Below are positions 44,873-54,232 of a DNA stretch of 64,000 bases, piece after piece. Location of the stretch: positions 434,001 through 498,000 of the forward strand of contig NZ_JALPVL010000002.1 of assembly GCF_023544465.1 (NCBI RefSeq), in the 5' to 3' direction. Under the pieces are notes generated by a model. That model did no database searches and had not been told where the DNA came from. It was given only the letters and a program-made list of their open reading frames with translations. The DNA comes from Paractinoplanes maris (GTDB taxonomy: Bacteria > Actinomycetota > Actinomycetes > Mycobacteriales > Micromonosporaceae). The translations under genes were made by a program, and so were the position numbers. The first letter of the stretch is position 1. Each line of letters opens with the position of its first letter.

Positions 44873-45637
44873 ATGGTTCTTCACCACCAAGAGGCCGGAT
44901 CCGGACACCCCGTTCTGGTGATTCACGGCGGCGCCGAGGACGCGAGCATGATCGAGCCGCAGGCCCGGGCGCTGGCCGGGCAGGGCTGCCGCGTGGTCTG
45001 GTACGACCGGCGTGGCACCGGCCGCAACCGCACCGGCGACTGGCCCACCGACCGCGGTGACCAGCACGCCGACGACGCGGCCGAGCTGATCCGCCATCTG
45101 GGGCTGGCGCCGGCCACCGTCGTCGGCTTCAGCTCGGGCGGGGTCGTCGCTCTGGCGCTCGCCCAGCGCCATGCCGGCCTGCTGCGCGAGGTGATCGCCT
45201 GGGAGCCGGCCGCTCTCGGGATGCTGCCCGATGCCGACGCGACGCACGCCGCCATCATGGCCCCGGTCGAGGCGCACCTGAGCGCGTGTCCGGAGGACTG
45301 GGAAGGAGCCTGGCGGGTGGTGCTGACCGTGCTGTCCGAGGGGCGCGCCGACCTCGGCTCGCCGGAGGTGCGGGCCGCGCTGCGCAATGCCGAGCCGGCC
45401 GTTCGCGACGACGCCCGGCAGCTCACCCGGCGCGCGTTCGGACCGGGCGACCTGCCGGCCGGGCTGGTCACCCTGGCCGTCAGCGAGCGGCCCGACCCGA
45501 TGCACCTCGACATCGCCGAGCGCCTGGCCGAGCTGATCGACCGGAAGCCCGTCCGCGTGCCCGGCGCCGACGACCATGAGGTCTACCTGAGCCGGCCGGA
45601 CGTCCTGGCGACGTGGATCGGGGCCCGCCGCTCGTGA
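44873..45637 (+). CDS. Alpha/beta-hydrolase
   Basis: The 254-aa protein has the alpha/beta-hydrolase core: an oxyanion-hole loop VIHGGAED, the nucleophile elbow GFSSGGVVAL (Ser about 84), and a late His in DDHEVYLSRP. The fold covers esterases, lactonases and haloperoxidase-like enzymes. Divergent arrangement with a TetR gene is typical of enzymes that act on an inducing compound. Substrate unknown. Its stop lies within the loop of a strong hairpin. Confidence 0.88.
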   Translation: MVLHHQEAGSGHPVLVIHGGAEDASMIEPQARALAGQGCRVVWYDRRGTGRNRTGDWPTDRGDQHADDAAELIRHLGLAPATVVGFSSGGVVALALAQRHAGLLREVIAWEPAALGMLPDADATHAAIMAPVEAHLSACPEDWEGAWRVVLTVLSEGRADLGSPEVRAALRNAEPAVRDDARQLTRRAFGPGDLPAGLVTLAVSERPDPMHLDIAERLAELIDRKPVRVPGADDHEVYLSRPDVLATWIGARRS

Positions 45638-45652
45638 CAGAGCGACGGGCCC
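45621..45652. terminator. Hairpin terminator between convergent genes
   Basis: GGGCCCGCCGCTC pairs with GAGCGACGGGCCC (one mismatch) across a 6-base loop that contains the hydrolase stop. The convergent beta-helix gene ends at 45666. Confidence 0.65.
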
Positions 45653-45665
45653 CGGGAAACGCGGT

Positions 45666-47882
45666 TTACGGGAAGTTGGTCACTGTGGACGGCACGACGT
45701 TGCTGGCCTGGGCCGGCGCGCCGATGTTGTTGACCACGTGGTCGATGGTGCCGGCGGCCAGGGAGATCGTGAAGATGTTGTGGAACTTCACGCCGCCGTG
45801 GGTCGGGGCCTGGAAACCATTCGCCGAGTGGATGGCCGGGTTGTCCAGGAAGACGGCGTAGCTGCCCATCGCCCACGCCTCGTGACTCTGGACGCTGTCC
45901 GCCACCTTGTAGGCCGGGTAGCCGAGCACCCCGTCGCTGCGCCAGGCGGCGTTCGACGGCGGGTCGTACGGCTGCTCGTTCTGCAGGAAGTAGGTGCGGC
46001 CGCCGTTGCCGTTCCAGAGCACCTCGGTCTTCTGGTAGTGCTCGACGAACAGGCCGTACGCGGTCACGTTGTTGCCGTTGACGATCAGGCCGCTGTCGGC
46101 CGTGTTGACCGTCCAGCCGTAGGTGCCGGCGTTGCCGTGGTCGGCCCGCCAGGCCCAGATGTGGTCGATGATCACGTTGTTGCTGTTGACCAGCAGGCTG
46201 TTGGTGGCCTTGCCGGCGATGTAACCACCGATCCGGAAGAACACGTCCTGCACCGTCGACGGGTTGGCGGCGTGGTTGGCCGACGATCCCGCGGCGCCCA
46301 TGACCAGCAGGTTGGGCGAGTTGGTGGTGCCCGCGTCGAACAGCACGCCGGCCACCTTCACACCGTCCACATCGGCCACCTGCATCGCGGTGACGCCGTT
46401 GTCCGGGATGACCGTGGCGTAGCCCAGGCCGAGGACCACGGTGTTGGCCCGGTTCACGTTGATCGTCTGGTTGATGTGGTAGATGCCGGGCTGGAAGATC
46501 AGGTTCAGGCCCTGCGCGAGCGCCTGGTTGATCCGCGCGGCGCTGTCACCGGGCTTGGCCACGTAGAACTGGCTGAGCGGGATCGACGAGCCCGGGGTGT
46601 TGCCGTTGACCCAGGTCGCGCCCGAGGTGTTGGTGCGCAGGTTGGGCACGAAGACCGCGTAGTCGCTGCCGCTCTGGTAGAGATACGGCTTCTCGCGGAT
46701 CACCGGGGTCTGCCCGATGACCGTGTACGGCGGGTTCGGGTAGCTGGCCGCCGGAGCGCCCTGCACACCGACGAAGGTCTGGTTCCACACCGCGTTGGTG
46801 TTCGACCCGATCTGGCTGTCCCGGGTGAACCACTGCTGCTGCGAGTACTGACCCTCGCTGCCGCTGATCCGGGAGTCCGAGATGTAGCCGCCGGACGCCC
46901 ACCCGTACCCGTTGGGGGCCAGGTTCAGGTTGCCGTGGATGTCCATCCGGCGGAACGGTGCGGCCTGCGAGACGGCCCAGCGATTGGTGCCGTTGACCGG
47001 GTAGACCGAGACGTTCTCGGTGCTGCGCCAGAAGTTCTGGGTCGCGTTGCCCTGGAACCAGCCGGCGTCGACGGTGATGTCACCGTTGATCCGCACGTCC
47101 TGCGGGTTCTGCCCCAGGCCGACAATCGAGGTGTAGAAGCCGACCTGGATGTTCAGCCCGTTGTAGGTGCCCGGCTTGAACGCCAGCACGTAACGCCCGG
47201 TGCCGAACTGGGCCGTCTCCTGCTGCGCGAAGATCTGGTCGGCCCGCGCCTGGATGCTGGCGCTGGACATCGACGGGTCGAAGACGACCACGTTGGTGCC
47301 CAGGCTGCCGCCCCCTGGGATCGGGTCGCCGGTGGGCGGCGGCGTGGTCGGGGGTGTGGTTGTCGTGCCGCCGTAGACCTTGAACTCCCAGAGCGAGTAG
47401 CCGTAGCCGGTGGTGCGCTGGGTGCCGTACATGCGCACGTACCGGCCGGTGCCGTTGACGGTCAGGGACTGGTTGCCCCCGGCCGACGTGGTGGTCGAAT
47501 AGATGCTGGTCCAGGAGCTCGCGTTGTCCGAGACCTGGATCTGGAACGCCTTGGCCGCGGCGGTCTCCCAGTTCAGCTCGACGCGGCTGATCGCCTGCGA
47601 GCTGCCCAGGTCGACCTGCAGCCATTGCGGGTCGCTGAACGCGGACGCCCAGCGGGTGCCGGCGTTGCCGTCGACGGCCTCGGCCGCCGCGTAGGCACCG
47701 GCCGCCTCGGTGGACGACGCCGTGGCCGGCTTGCCCTGCGAGAGCAGGGTCTCGGCGGCACTGGCACCGACCGCGGTGGCCGCGGCGTAACCCGCGACGA
47801 CGGTGGCGACCAGGCCGCTGATCGCGGCGAGGCGCCAGGGGGAGCGTCTCCGCTCGGGTGCGGAGGAGATGGGGATGGTCAT
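45666..47882 (-). CDS. Secreted discoidin + beta-helix protein, probable glycoside hydrolase or lyase
   Basis: The 738-aa protein starts at ATG 47882 (AAGGAGAAG upstream) with a Sec signal (LAAISGLVATVVAGYAAATA). Residues about 45-175 form an F5/8-type discoidin domain (LLSQGKPATASS, WASAFSDPQWLQVDLGSSQA), then a Thr/Pro linker. The rest is a long right-handed beta-helix with many short N/D/G-rich turns (NVVVFDPSM, GTYNGLNIQVGFYTSIVGLG, HIWAWRADHGNAG). Such proteins bind and often cut polysaccharides; close relatives carry unreliable names in databases. CebR-like inverted repeats in the upstream gap support sugar control. No catalytic pair was assigned. Confidence 0.75.
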   Translation of the reverse strand: MTIPISSAPERRRSPWRLAAISGLVATVVAGYAAATAVGASAAETLLSQGKPATASSTEAAGAYAAAEAVDGNAGTRWASAFSDPQWLQVDLGSSQAISRVELNWETAAAKAFQIQVSDNASSWTSIYSTTTSAGGNQSLTVNGTGRYVRMYGTQRTTGYGYSLWEFKVYGGTTTTPPTTPPPTGDPIPGGGSLGTNVVVFDPSMSSASIQARADQIFAQQETAQFGTGRYVLAFKPGTYNGLNIQVGFYTSIVGLGQNPQDVRINGDITVDAGWFQGNATQNFWRSTENVSVYPVNGTNRWAVSQAAPFRRMDIHGNLNLAPNGYGWASGGYISDSRISGSEGQYSQQQWFTRDSQIGSNTNAVWNQTFVGVQGAPAASYPNPPYTVIGQTPVIREKPYLYQSGSDYAVFVPNLRTNTSGATWVNGNTPGSSIPLSQFYVAKPGDSAARINQALAQGLNLIFQPGIYHINQTINVNRANTVVLGLGYATVIPDNGVTAMQVADVDGVKVAGVLFDAGTTNSPNLLVMGAAGSSANHAANPSTVQDVFFRIGGYIAGKATNSLLVNSNNVIIDHIWAWRADHGNAGTYGWTVNTADSGLIVNGNNVTAYGLFVEHYQKTEVLWNGNGGRTYFLQNEQPYDPPSNAAWRSDGVLGYPAYKVADSVQSHEAWAMGSYAVFLDNPAIHSANGFQAPTHGGVKFHNIFTISLAAGTIDHVVNNIGAPAQASNVVPSTVTNFP

Positions 47883-47956
47883 TGCTTCTCCTTGGGCGGG
47901 GATGCGCAAGGGGGACTCTTGCGCCCTAGGGAAGGGTGAACTCTCCTCAGGTACGA

Positions 47957-47970
47957 GGGAGAGCGCTCCC
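47957..47970. promoter_or_regulatory. CebR-like inverted repeat upstream of the beta-helix gene
   Basis: GGGAGAGCGCTCCC contains the palindrome GAGCGCTC and matches about 11 of 14 positions of the actinobacterial cellobiose-repressor box TGGGAGCGCTCCCA. It lies 75 bases before the start codon. Confidence 0.5.
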
Positions 47971-48020
47971 CCGGGACCGACGCTAAGCACGCGTTCATCA
48001 GCTGTCCATAGATGAACACG

Positions 48021-48030
48021 GTTCCGGAAC
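48021..48030. promoter_or_regulatory. Palindrome GTTCCGGAAC in the upstream gap
   Basis: A perfect 10-bp palindrome in the 376-base gap between 47882 and 48259. Its half-site resembles that of the larger palindrome at 48155-48168. It may be an operator; no regulator can be assigned. Confidence 0.35.
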
Positions 48031-48154
48031 TTCGAAGGACTTGTGGCTGACACAAAGTTCCGTCCCGGCGCCGTCCGCCTTCGGGGATAAACCCAGGTCG
48101 ATGCCGTACGGGGGTCGTCCGGCCCACCGCGGGCGGACCCGATAACAGAGACTT

Positions 48155-48168
48155 CGGAACCGGTTCCG
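48155..48168. promoter_or_regulatory. Palindrome CGGAACCGGTTCCG
   Basis: This perfect 14-bp palindrome lies about 90 bases before the phosphoesterase gene. A further CebR-like half-match (GGAGAGCGCTTCCC) is at 48219-48232, close to that gene's start. Confidence 0.4.
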
Positions 48169-48258
48169 GCGCGGATCGATAAAAACGGCATGCACGCCAA
48201 TTCGGCCGATCTTGGCCCGGAGAGCGCTTCCCGGGGGAGGGCTTCTTAGTCTGGAACG

Positions 48259-48762
48259 ATGCGTCTGGTCCTCACGAGCGACACCCATCTGCCCAAGCGC
48301 GCCCGCGACCTGCCGGCGCCACTCTGGGCGGCGATCGAGGCCGCCGACGTGGTGGTGCATGCCGGGGACTGGGTCGACGAGACCACGCTGGACGCTTTCG
48401 AGGCGCGCTCGCGGCGGCTGATCGCCTGTTACGGCAACAACGACGGGGCCGGGCTCCGGGCCCGGCTTCCCGAGATCGCGTACGCGGACCTGGACGGCCT
48501 GCGGCTGGCGGTGATCCACGAGACGGGGGCGTCCACCGGTCGCACCGAGCGGTGCGCGGCCTGGTTTCCCGAGGTCGATTTGCTGGTCTTCGGGCACTCG
48601 CACATTCCGTGGGACACGACCGCGGCATCGGGCCTGCGGCTGCTCAACCCGGGCTCACCGACCGACCGGCGGCGCCAGCCCTTCGCCACCTATCAGACAG
48701 CGGTCGTCGAGTCCGGCCGGTTGACCGAGGTGACGCTGCACGAGCTGGCACGACGGGGTTAG
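48259..48762 (+). CDS. YfcE-type metallophosphoesterase
   Basis: The 167-aa protein carries all calcineurin-like metal motifs: SDTHLP (D, H), HAGDWVD (D), CYGNNDG (N), VIHE (H) and FGHSHIP (H, H), as in the YfcE/MJ0936 phosphodiesterases. Length is typical. The exact substrate is unknown. Its last codons and stop lie in a GC-rich duplicated segment. Confidence 0.9.
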   Translation: MRLVLTSDTHLPKRARDLPAPLWAAIEAADVVVHAGDWVDETTLDAFEARSRRLIACYGNNDGAGLRARLPEIAYADLDGLRLAVIHETGASTGRTERCAAWFPEVDLLVFGHSHIPWDTTAASGLRLLNPGSPTDRRRQPFATYQTAVVESGRLTEVTLHELARRG

Positions 48763-48850
48763 GCGCGGTCCGGCGCGGCACGACGGGGTTAGGCGCGGCG
48801 CGGTCCGGCGCGGCGCGGTCCGGCGCGGCGCGGTGCGGTCCGGCGCGGCC
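48747..48850. repeat. GC-rich tandem duplications
   Basis: GGCACGACGGGGTTAGGCGC occurs at 48747 and again at 48777 (30-base period). It is followed by several copies of CGCGGTCCGGCGCGG with a period of about 15. The first copy holds the last codons and the stop (TAG) of the phosphoesterase gene. The segment lies between two convergent genes. Confidence 0.85.
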
Positions 48851-48868
48851 GGGTCAAGCGCTGCGGGA

Positions 48869-51628
48869 TCAGGCGCGACGGGGTTGGAGGTCGTCGGCCA
48901 GTTCAAGCGCTGCTCGTCGTGGGTCGCCCGACCACCGGCTCGCGAAACCGTCCCGCAGGCGCCAGCCCTTCCGGGTCAGGGCGTGCCGGCGGGCCAGGTG
49001 CGCCTCGGGACCGCCGGGATGCGGTCCACAGAAGACGCCGGTCGGGCTCTCGGACGGGCCGATGCAGAGGTCGATCGTCCAGCGGCCCACCTCGTACCCG
49101 GATCTCGTCTCGACGCCGAGGCGCCTCAACTCGGTGCCGAGCTCGTGCACCCACCCGGTCGATGGTTTGCCGCCGGGCGTCTCGGGGGCTGATTCGGCGT
49201 ACGCGAAGAAGTCGCCGATCAAGCCGTCGGCCCGGTCGACGGCGGTCACCACGACGAGCCGCCGCCGGGCCCGGGTGACCATGACGTTGAACAGGTTGGG
49301 GTCGGCGACAAAACGACGGCGCGCCGGGGAATCGCCCGGCTGCAGGCCCAGCGAGACGATCACCACCTCGGCCTCGCTGCCCTGGAAGGCGTGCACGGTG
49401 CCGGTGCGCAGCCCGAGCTCCTCGATCCGCTCGACCGGGTAGGCCTCGACCAGCGCCGCCTCGAGCGCGTCGGCCTGCGGGCGGAACGGTGAGATCACCC
49501 CGATGCCGCGGGTGCCCGCCGCCGCTTCCTCCTCGACGATCTTGAGCACGGCCGGCAGCTCGTCGGGCACCCGCACGATGTCGATGGCGTCGGCCCCCTC
49601 GGTGGCCGGGGTGCGCGTGAGCACATCGAGCCGGTCGCCGTAGAAACGCCGTGCGGCGAACCCGATCAGATGCGGCACGCTGCGGTGATGCTCGGCCAGC
49701 CAGGTCGCCGGGGCGGCCCCCGCGGCCAGGTCGAAGGCGCTGACCCGGCGTACGTCGAGCCGCTCGTCCGCCCCGTGCCGGTGGAGCACCTCGGCCACGT
49801 CGACGTCGCTCACGAACGAGACGAAGCGCAGCTGCCGCGGATCGCCGACCACCATCGCCCGCCGGGCCCGCGCGAGCACCGGCGCGGCCCGGATCTGGTC
49901 CACATGGGACGCCTCGTCCAGCACCACCAGGTCGAACATCCCGGGCGCGGCGGGCAGCAGGTCCTCGACGTCGGCCACCGTGCCGATCCAGAGCGGGAGA
50001 GCGCGTACCAAGGGCTCGGCCTCCAGCCCGGCCAGCAGCTCGCGGCGCCGGTTGCGCCCGGCCCGCAAGGCGGCGGCCAGATCGGCGGCGCCTCGGCGCG
50101 CGGCACGGTCCCACCGTTTCCGGCTGCGGGCGGCCCGGCGCATGGCCCCGCCGACGGTCGTGGCCAGCGTCGTCTCGGCGTCGTGCAGGGCCTGCCACTG
50201 CGGCTCGAGGTCGGTGCCGCCGGTCGCGGCGAGGTGGGCGGCGGCACGCTGCGCGGTAGCCGCGGCCAGGGCGTCGGTCACCCTCTCGGGCGGTACGTCC
50301 GGCCGGATGCCCAGCCGGCGCCGGGTCCACCATCCCGCGAGCCCGCCGCGGGCCAGCCGGTGCCGCAGTTTCCCGAGGTCGGCGTCGTGCTCGAAGACGC
50401 CGGGCGCATCCGCCGCCAGCGCGGTCAGGCGAGGTTGCCACTCGGGCAGCTCGGCCGCCCGCACCTCCAGGTCGAGCGCGGCGGTGAGGCCGGCCCGGAT
50501 ATCGCGTACGGCGTCGTGCGCTCGCCGGACAGTCTCGGCGTCCGCCCGCAGCTCCTCGTCGGTCGCCCCCGCCTCGAGCCCGGCCGTCAGCTCGGCGGCC
50601 AGGCTCTCCCGGCGGGCGGCGTCGCCGAAGAGCACCGGAACCGGCCCCGGATAGCGCTCCAGCAGCCCGGCGAGCACCTCGGCCGCATGCGGCGACTGGG
50701 TCGCCACCAGCACGGACCCGCCCCGGTGCACAACTTCGAGCGCGGCCGCGACGACGGTGTGGCTCTTGCCGTTGCCCGGCGGCCCGGAGACCACGGTGAT
50801 CGTGTCGGTCCGCACCCGGGCCACCACCTCGGCCTGGGCCGCACTCAACGGCATCGGCGACAACACGGGCTCACCCCGGCCGACCGCGCGGTTGGTTCCA
50901 CCGTCTCCGGCGTCGCGGTACCCCCGGCCCGAGCGGTCGTTTCCGCCGTCTCCGGCTTCGCGGCGTGCGTTTCCACTCCCGCGCGCCTCGTCTCCGCCGG
51001 CATAGACGGCGGCGAGAGCGGTGCCGGTGAGATCTCGCGCGGCCCAGCTGCGCAGGCTGTCGGCCAGCCCGGCTCCGAACACGTCCCGTACGACAAAGAG
51101 CGCAGCCTCCGGCACGAGCACGACCCGGTCGCTCGGCGCGCGCCGGTCACTCGCCACCGCGTCCACCGGCAGCCCCGTCGCCTCGGCCGCCGACCACAGC
51201 CAGGCCTTGCTGCCGGTAGCCTCCAGCCACCCCGGGCCGGCCACCCCCGGCGCCGCCTCCAGGGCAGCGGCCAGACCCCGGTCCTCGATCAGCGACGTGA
51301 TCTCGACGTCCCCGGCCGGCACGACCCGATAGCCCAGCAACCCCCGCTCGAGCTGGACCGGCTGGCTGAGCAACGGCACCCGGATCTTCCGCTGCTTCCC
51401 CTCGACCTCGGTGCGCCCGACCAGGAAGCCCCACCCCCGCCGCAGCGGCCGCTCGTCGCGATGAAGCGCCCCGACCGCCGCGAGCCGTTCGACCTCTTTC
51501 CGCCGAGGCGCCCGCTCCGCGTCGTCGAGCCACACGATCGGCTGCCCGCCGCGTCCGACATCCAGCACGCGGTCGGCCCCTGCCGGCGCAAGCTCGGCCA
51601 GCACGGCAAGAACAGTCGGCGGCAGCAT
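48869..51628 (-). CDS. SF1 (DNA2/NAM7-like) helicase with C-terminal nuclease-like domain
   Basis: The 919-aa protein has helicase motifs in order: Walker A GPPGNGKSHT (about 283), Walker B VVLDEASHVD (about 567), GDPRQLRF, VHAFQGSEAEVVIVSLG and NVMVTRARRRLVVV. The first 200 residues are a poorly conserved domain. The last 90 residues (ELGTELRRLGVETRSGYEVG, WTIDLCIGP, HLARRHALTRKGWRL) resemble the Vsr/MTES_1575-type nuclease that often ends such helicases, but the place where ECDG is expected reads FCGP, so the nuclease may be inactive. A DNA repair or defence role is possible. Confidence 0.85.
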   Translation of the reverse strand: MLPPTVLAVLAELAPAGADRVLDVGRGGQPIVWLDDAERAPRRKEVERLAAVGALHRDERPLRRGWGFLVGRTEVEGKQRKIRVPLLSQPVQLERGLLGYRVVPAGDVEITSLIEDRGLAAALEAAPGVAGPGWLEATGSKAWLWSAAEATGLPVDAVASDRRAPSDRVVLVPEAALFVVRDVFGAGLADSLRSWAARDLTGTALAAVYAGGDEARGSGNARREAGDGGNDRSGRGYRDAGDGGTNRAVGRGEPVLSPMPLSAAQAEVVARVRTDTITVVSGPPGNGKSHTVVAAALEVVHRGGSVLVATQSPHAAEVLAGLLERYPGPVPVLFGDAARRESLAAELTAGLEAGATDEELRADAETVRRAHDAVRDIRAGLTAALDLEVRAAELPEWQPRLTALAADAPGVFEHDADLGKLRHRLARGGLAGWWTRRRLGIRPDVPPERVTDALAAATAQRAAAHLAATGGTDLEPQWQALHDAETTLATTVGGAMRRAARSRKRWDRAARRGAADLAAALRAGRNRRRELLAGLEAEPLVRALPLWIGTVADVEDLLPAAPGMFDLVVLDEASHVDQIRAAPVLARARRAMVVGDPRQLRFVSFVSDVDVAEVLHRHGADERLDVRRVSAFDLAAGAAPATWLAEHHRSVPHLIGFAARRFYGDRLDVLTRTPATEGADAIDIVRVPDELPAVLKIVEEEAAAGTRGIGVISPFRPQADALEAALVEAYPVERIEELGLRTGTVHAFQGSEAEVVIVSLGLQPGDSPARRRFVADPNLFNVMVTRARRRLVVVTAVDRADGLIGDFFAYAESAPETPGGKPSTGWVHELGTELRRLGVETRSGYEVGRWTIDLCIGPSESPTGVFCGPHPGGPEAHLARRHALTRKGWRLRDGFASRWSGDPRRAALELADDLQPRRA

Positions 51629-51647
51629 CGCGCCCGAGGTTACCGCC

Positions 51648-52751
51648 CTAACGCAGGTTGATCGGGCCGGCGTCGATCGGGATGCGGAACAGGGAGTACG
51701 GGTATTGGCGGCGGTCTTCGTCGTGCTGGTATTTGGCCTGGCGGTGCAGCTGGTTGGCGGTCACGTAGAGGTAGCCGTCGGCCACCGACATGGTGTCCGG
51801 CCAGAGCAGGCGGGGGTCGTGGGCCAGCGTCTCGACGGTGCCGTCGGGCAGGCGGCGCAGGACGGCGTTGTGCTCCCAGTCGGTCATGTAGAGGCGGCCC
51901 TGGTCATCGGTCTCGAGCCCGTCCGAGGCGCCGCCCTTGTCACCCTCGTCGACGACCGTGGCCGCCACGTCGGCGTCGCTCAGGCCCCGGTCGAACAGGG
52001 CCTCGGCCGAGACGCTGTGCCAGCGGCGCGACACCAGCGGGCAGTAGTAGACGCGCGAGCCGTCGGCGGCGATGGCGATGCCGTCGGAACCCATCTTCAC
52101 CGGCTGCCGCGGGCCGTCCTTCGGGCGTTCGAAGAAGGGTTTGCCCTCGGCCATCGGCAGCATCTCGGCCGGGACCAGCGCCTTGGTCGACGGGTGGTCG
52201 TGCAGGCGGCGCCAGGCCTCACCGGTGTGCAGGTCGACCACGATCAGGCCGTTGGGGCCCTGGTCGGACGAGTCGGTGATGAAGGCGGCGTTGCGGCGCA
52301 GGTCGAACCGGACGTCGTTGAGATAGGTCGTCGGGAGGGCGACGTCCTGGTCGAAGACGATGGTCCGGACGACCTGGTCGGTGGTCAGATCCACGCAGAC
52401 CAGCTTGGGCCCGCCGTGCTCGGTGGGCTGGAAGAGGGGGCTGCCGGTGTCCAGGATCCACAGGCGGTCGGCCGGGTCGACGACGATGCTCTGCACCGAG
52501 ACCAGGGCGTCCGGGTCGGCGTCGCCGCGGGGCGAGTTCCAGTCGAGGTCGGGGAAGGGCACCACCTCGCCGTCCTTGATCTCGGCCACGGTGAAGCGGA
52601 CGTCGTCCCCCCACTTGGGGAAGTTGACGAAGACCCGCCCGGTGCGGGAGACGCTCACCCCGGTGGGCATGGGCCCGTCGTCGAAGGTGTGCACGGTTTC
52701 CAGGGTGCCGGCGGCTTGATCTTGTGGTTGTTCGCTCACCCCGGGGCGCAT
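51648..52751 (-). CDS. Yellow/MRJP-like beta-propeller protein
   Basis: The protein (367 aa from ATG 52751, or 363 from GTG 52739; neither has a clear ribosome site) resembles the major royal jelly/Yellow family and SMP-30-like propellers: VDPADRLWILDTGSPL, YLNDVRFDLRRNAAFITDSS and GIAIAADGSRVYYCPL. There is no signal peptide. Bacterial members are little studied; lactonase or ligand-binding roles are possible. It lies 31 bases downstream of glyA on the same strand. Confidence 0.78.
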   Translation of the reverse strand: MRPGVSEQPQDQAAGTLETVHTFDDGPMPTGVSVSRTGRVFVNFPKWGDDVRFTVAEIKDGEVVPFPDLDWNSPRGDADPDALVSVQSIVVDPADRLWILDTGSPLFQPTEHGGPKLVCVDLTTDQVVRTIVFDQDVALPTTYLNDVRFDLRRNAAFITDSSDQGPNGLIVVDLHTGEAWRRLHDHPSTKALVPAEMLPMAEGKPFFERPKDGPRQPVKMGSDGIAIAADGSRVYYCPLVSRRWHSVSAEALFDRGLSDADVAATVVDEGDKGGASDGLETDDQGRLYMTDWEHNAVLRRLPDGTVETLAHDPRLLWPDTMSVADGYLYVTANQLHRQAKYQHDEDRRQYPYSLFRIPIDAGPINLR

Positions 52752-52782
52752 ACCCCGGGGTGAGGCGACGTAACGGACCGGC

Positions 52783-54207
52783 TCAGCCGAGGTCGACGCT
52801 GGGGTAGAGCGGGAAGCCGGCCAGCAGCTCGTGGGCCTGCTTGTGGACCCGGTCGGAGACGGCGGGGTCCAGCTGGAACTTGGCCTTGGAGCCCTCGGCG
52901 GGGGTGGTGCCGGCCAGCACCGTGTGGATCAGCTCGGCGATCTGGTCCATCTCGGCGGTGCCGAGACCGCGGCTGGTCAGGGCCGGGGTGCCGATCCGGA
53001 TGCCGGAGGTGTACCAGGCGCCGTTCGGGTCGTTCGGGATGGCGTTTCGGTTGGTGACGACGCCGCTGTCGAGCAGCGCCTGCTCGGCCTGCCGGCCGGT
53101 CAGACCGAACGGGTGCACGTCGATCAGCACCAGGTGGTTCTCGGTGCCACCGCTGACCAGCTGGACGCCGCGCTTGCTCAGACCCTCGGCGAGGGCCTGG
53201 CTGTTGGTGACGATCTGCTGGGCGTACGTCTGGAACTCGGGCCGCCGGGCCTCGGCGAACGCGATCGCCTTGGCCGCCATCACGTGCGGCAGCGGGCCGC
53301 CGAGCACCATCGGGCAGCCGCGGTCGACCTGAGCGGAAAGCTCCGGCTGGCAGAAGACGGCGCCGCCGCGCGGGCCACGCAGGCTCTTGTGGGTCGTCGT
53401 GGTGACGATGTGCGCGTGCGGGATCGGGTTGAAGTCGCCGGTGAAGACGCCGCCCGCGACCAGGCCGGCGAAGTGCGCCATGTCGACCATGAAGGTGGCG
53501 CCCACCTCGTCGGCGATCTCGCGCATCTTGGCGAAGTTCACCTTGCGGGGGTAAGCCGAGTAGCCGCCGACGATCACCGCGGGCTTGAACTCGCGGGCCG
53601 TCTCCCGCAGGGCGGCGTAGTCGATCTGCCCGGTCGCCGGGTCGACGCCATAGCTGCGCTGGTCGAACATCTTGCCGGAGATGTTCGGCCGGAAGCCGTG
53701 CGTGAGGTGACCGCCGGCGTCCAGCGACATGCCGAGCAGCCGCTGGTTGCCGAAGGCCTGCCGCAGCTCGGCCCATTCGGCGTCGGTCAGGTCGTTGATC
53801 TGCCGCTTTTCGAACTTCTGGAGGTAGGGCACCTCGACCCGGTCGGCCAGGATCGCCCAGTACGCGACCAGGTTGGCGTCGATCCCGGAGTGCGGCTGCA
53901 CGTAGGCGTAGGGCGCCCCGAAGAGGGCCTTGGCGTGCTCGACGGCGATCGACTCGACGGTGTCGACGTTCTGGCAGCCGGCGTAGAAGCGGCGGCCGAT
54001 CGTGCCCTCCGCGTACTTGTCGGAGAGCCAGTTGCCCATCGCCAGCAGCACGGCCGGCGAGGCGTAGTTCTCACTGGCGATCAGCTTGAGCGACTCGCGC
54101 TGGTCGGTGAGCTCCTTGGCGATCGCGTCGGCGATGCGCGGCTCGACCGACCGGACCACCTCGAGGGCGGAGCGGAAGGCGAGAGATTCGACGTTTACCT
54201 CAGGCAT
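52783..54207 (-). CDS. glyA: Serine hydroxymethyltransferase
   Basis: GlyA moves the hydroxymethyl group of serine to tetrahydrofolate, making glycine and 5,10-methylene-THF. The 474-aa product includes [25 protein letters not shown], the [10 protein letters not shown] metal/cofactor segment and the PLP-lysine motif [15 protein letters not shown]. It is some 50 residues longer than E. coli GlyA because of an insert near 118-152 ([20 protein letters not shown]...), seen in a subset of homologues. The start is preceded by GGGAGG and by a ZTP riboswitch. Confidence 0.96.
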   Translation of the reverse strand: MPEVNVESLAFRSALEVVRSVEPRIADAIAKELTDQRESLKLIASENYASPAVLLAMGNWLSDKYAEGTIGRRFYAGCQNVDTVESIAVEHAKALFGAPYAYVQPHSGIDANLVAYWAILADRVEVPYLQKFEKRQINDLTDAEWAELRQAFGNQRLLGMSLDAGGHLTHGFRPNISGKMFDQRSYGVDPATGQIDYAALRETAREFKPAVIVGGYSAYPRKVNFAKMREIADEVGATFMVDMAHFAGLVAGGVFTGDFNPIPHAHIVTTTTHKSLRGPRGGAVFCQPELSAQVDRGCPMVLGGPLPHVMAAKAIAFAEARRPEFQTYAQQIVTNSQALAEGLSKRGVQLVSGGTENHLVLIDVHPFGLTGRQAEQALLDSGVVTNRNAIPNDPNGAWYTSGIRIGTPALTSRGLGTAEMDQIAELIHTVLAGTTPAEGSKAKFQLDPAVSDRVHKQAHELLAGFPLYPSVDLG

Positions 54208-54232
54208 GGGACCTCCCTATCACGGTGAAGAG

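Noticed and set aside
47883..48200. N-terminal extension of the beta-helix protein to 48200
   Set aside because: The extra 106 residues lack protein-like pattern and would cover the CebR-like operator; the signal peptide begins at 47882 behind a good ribosome site.
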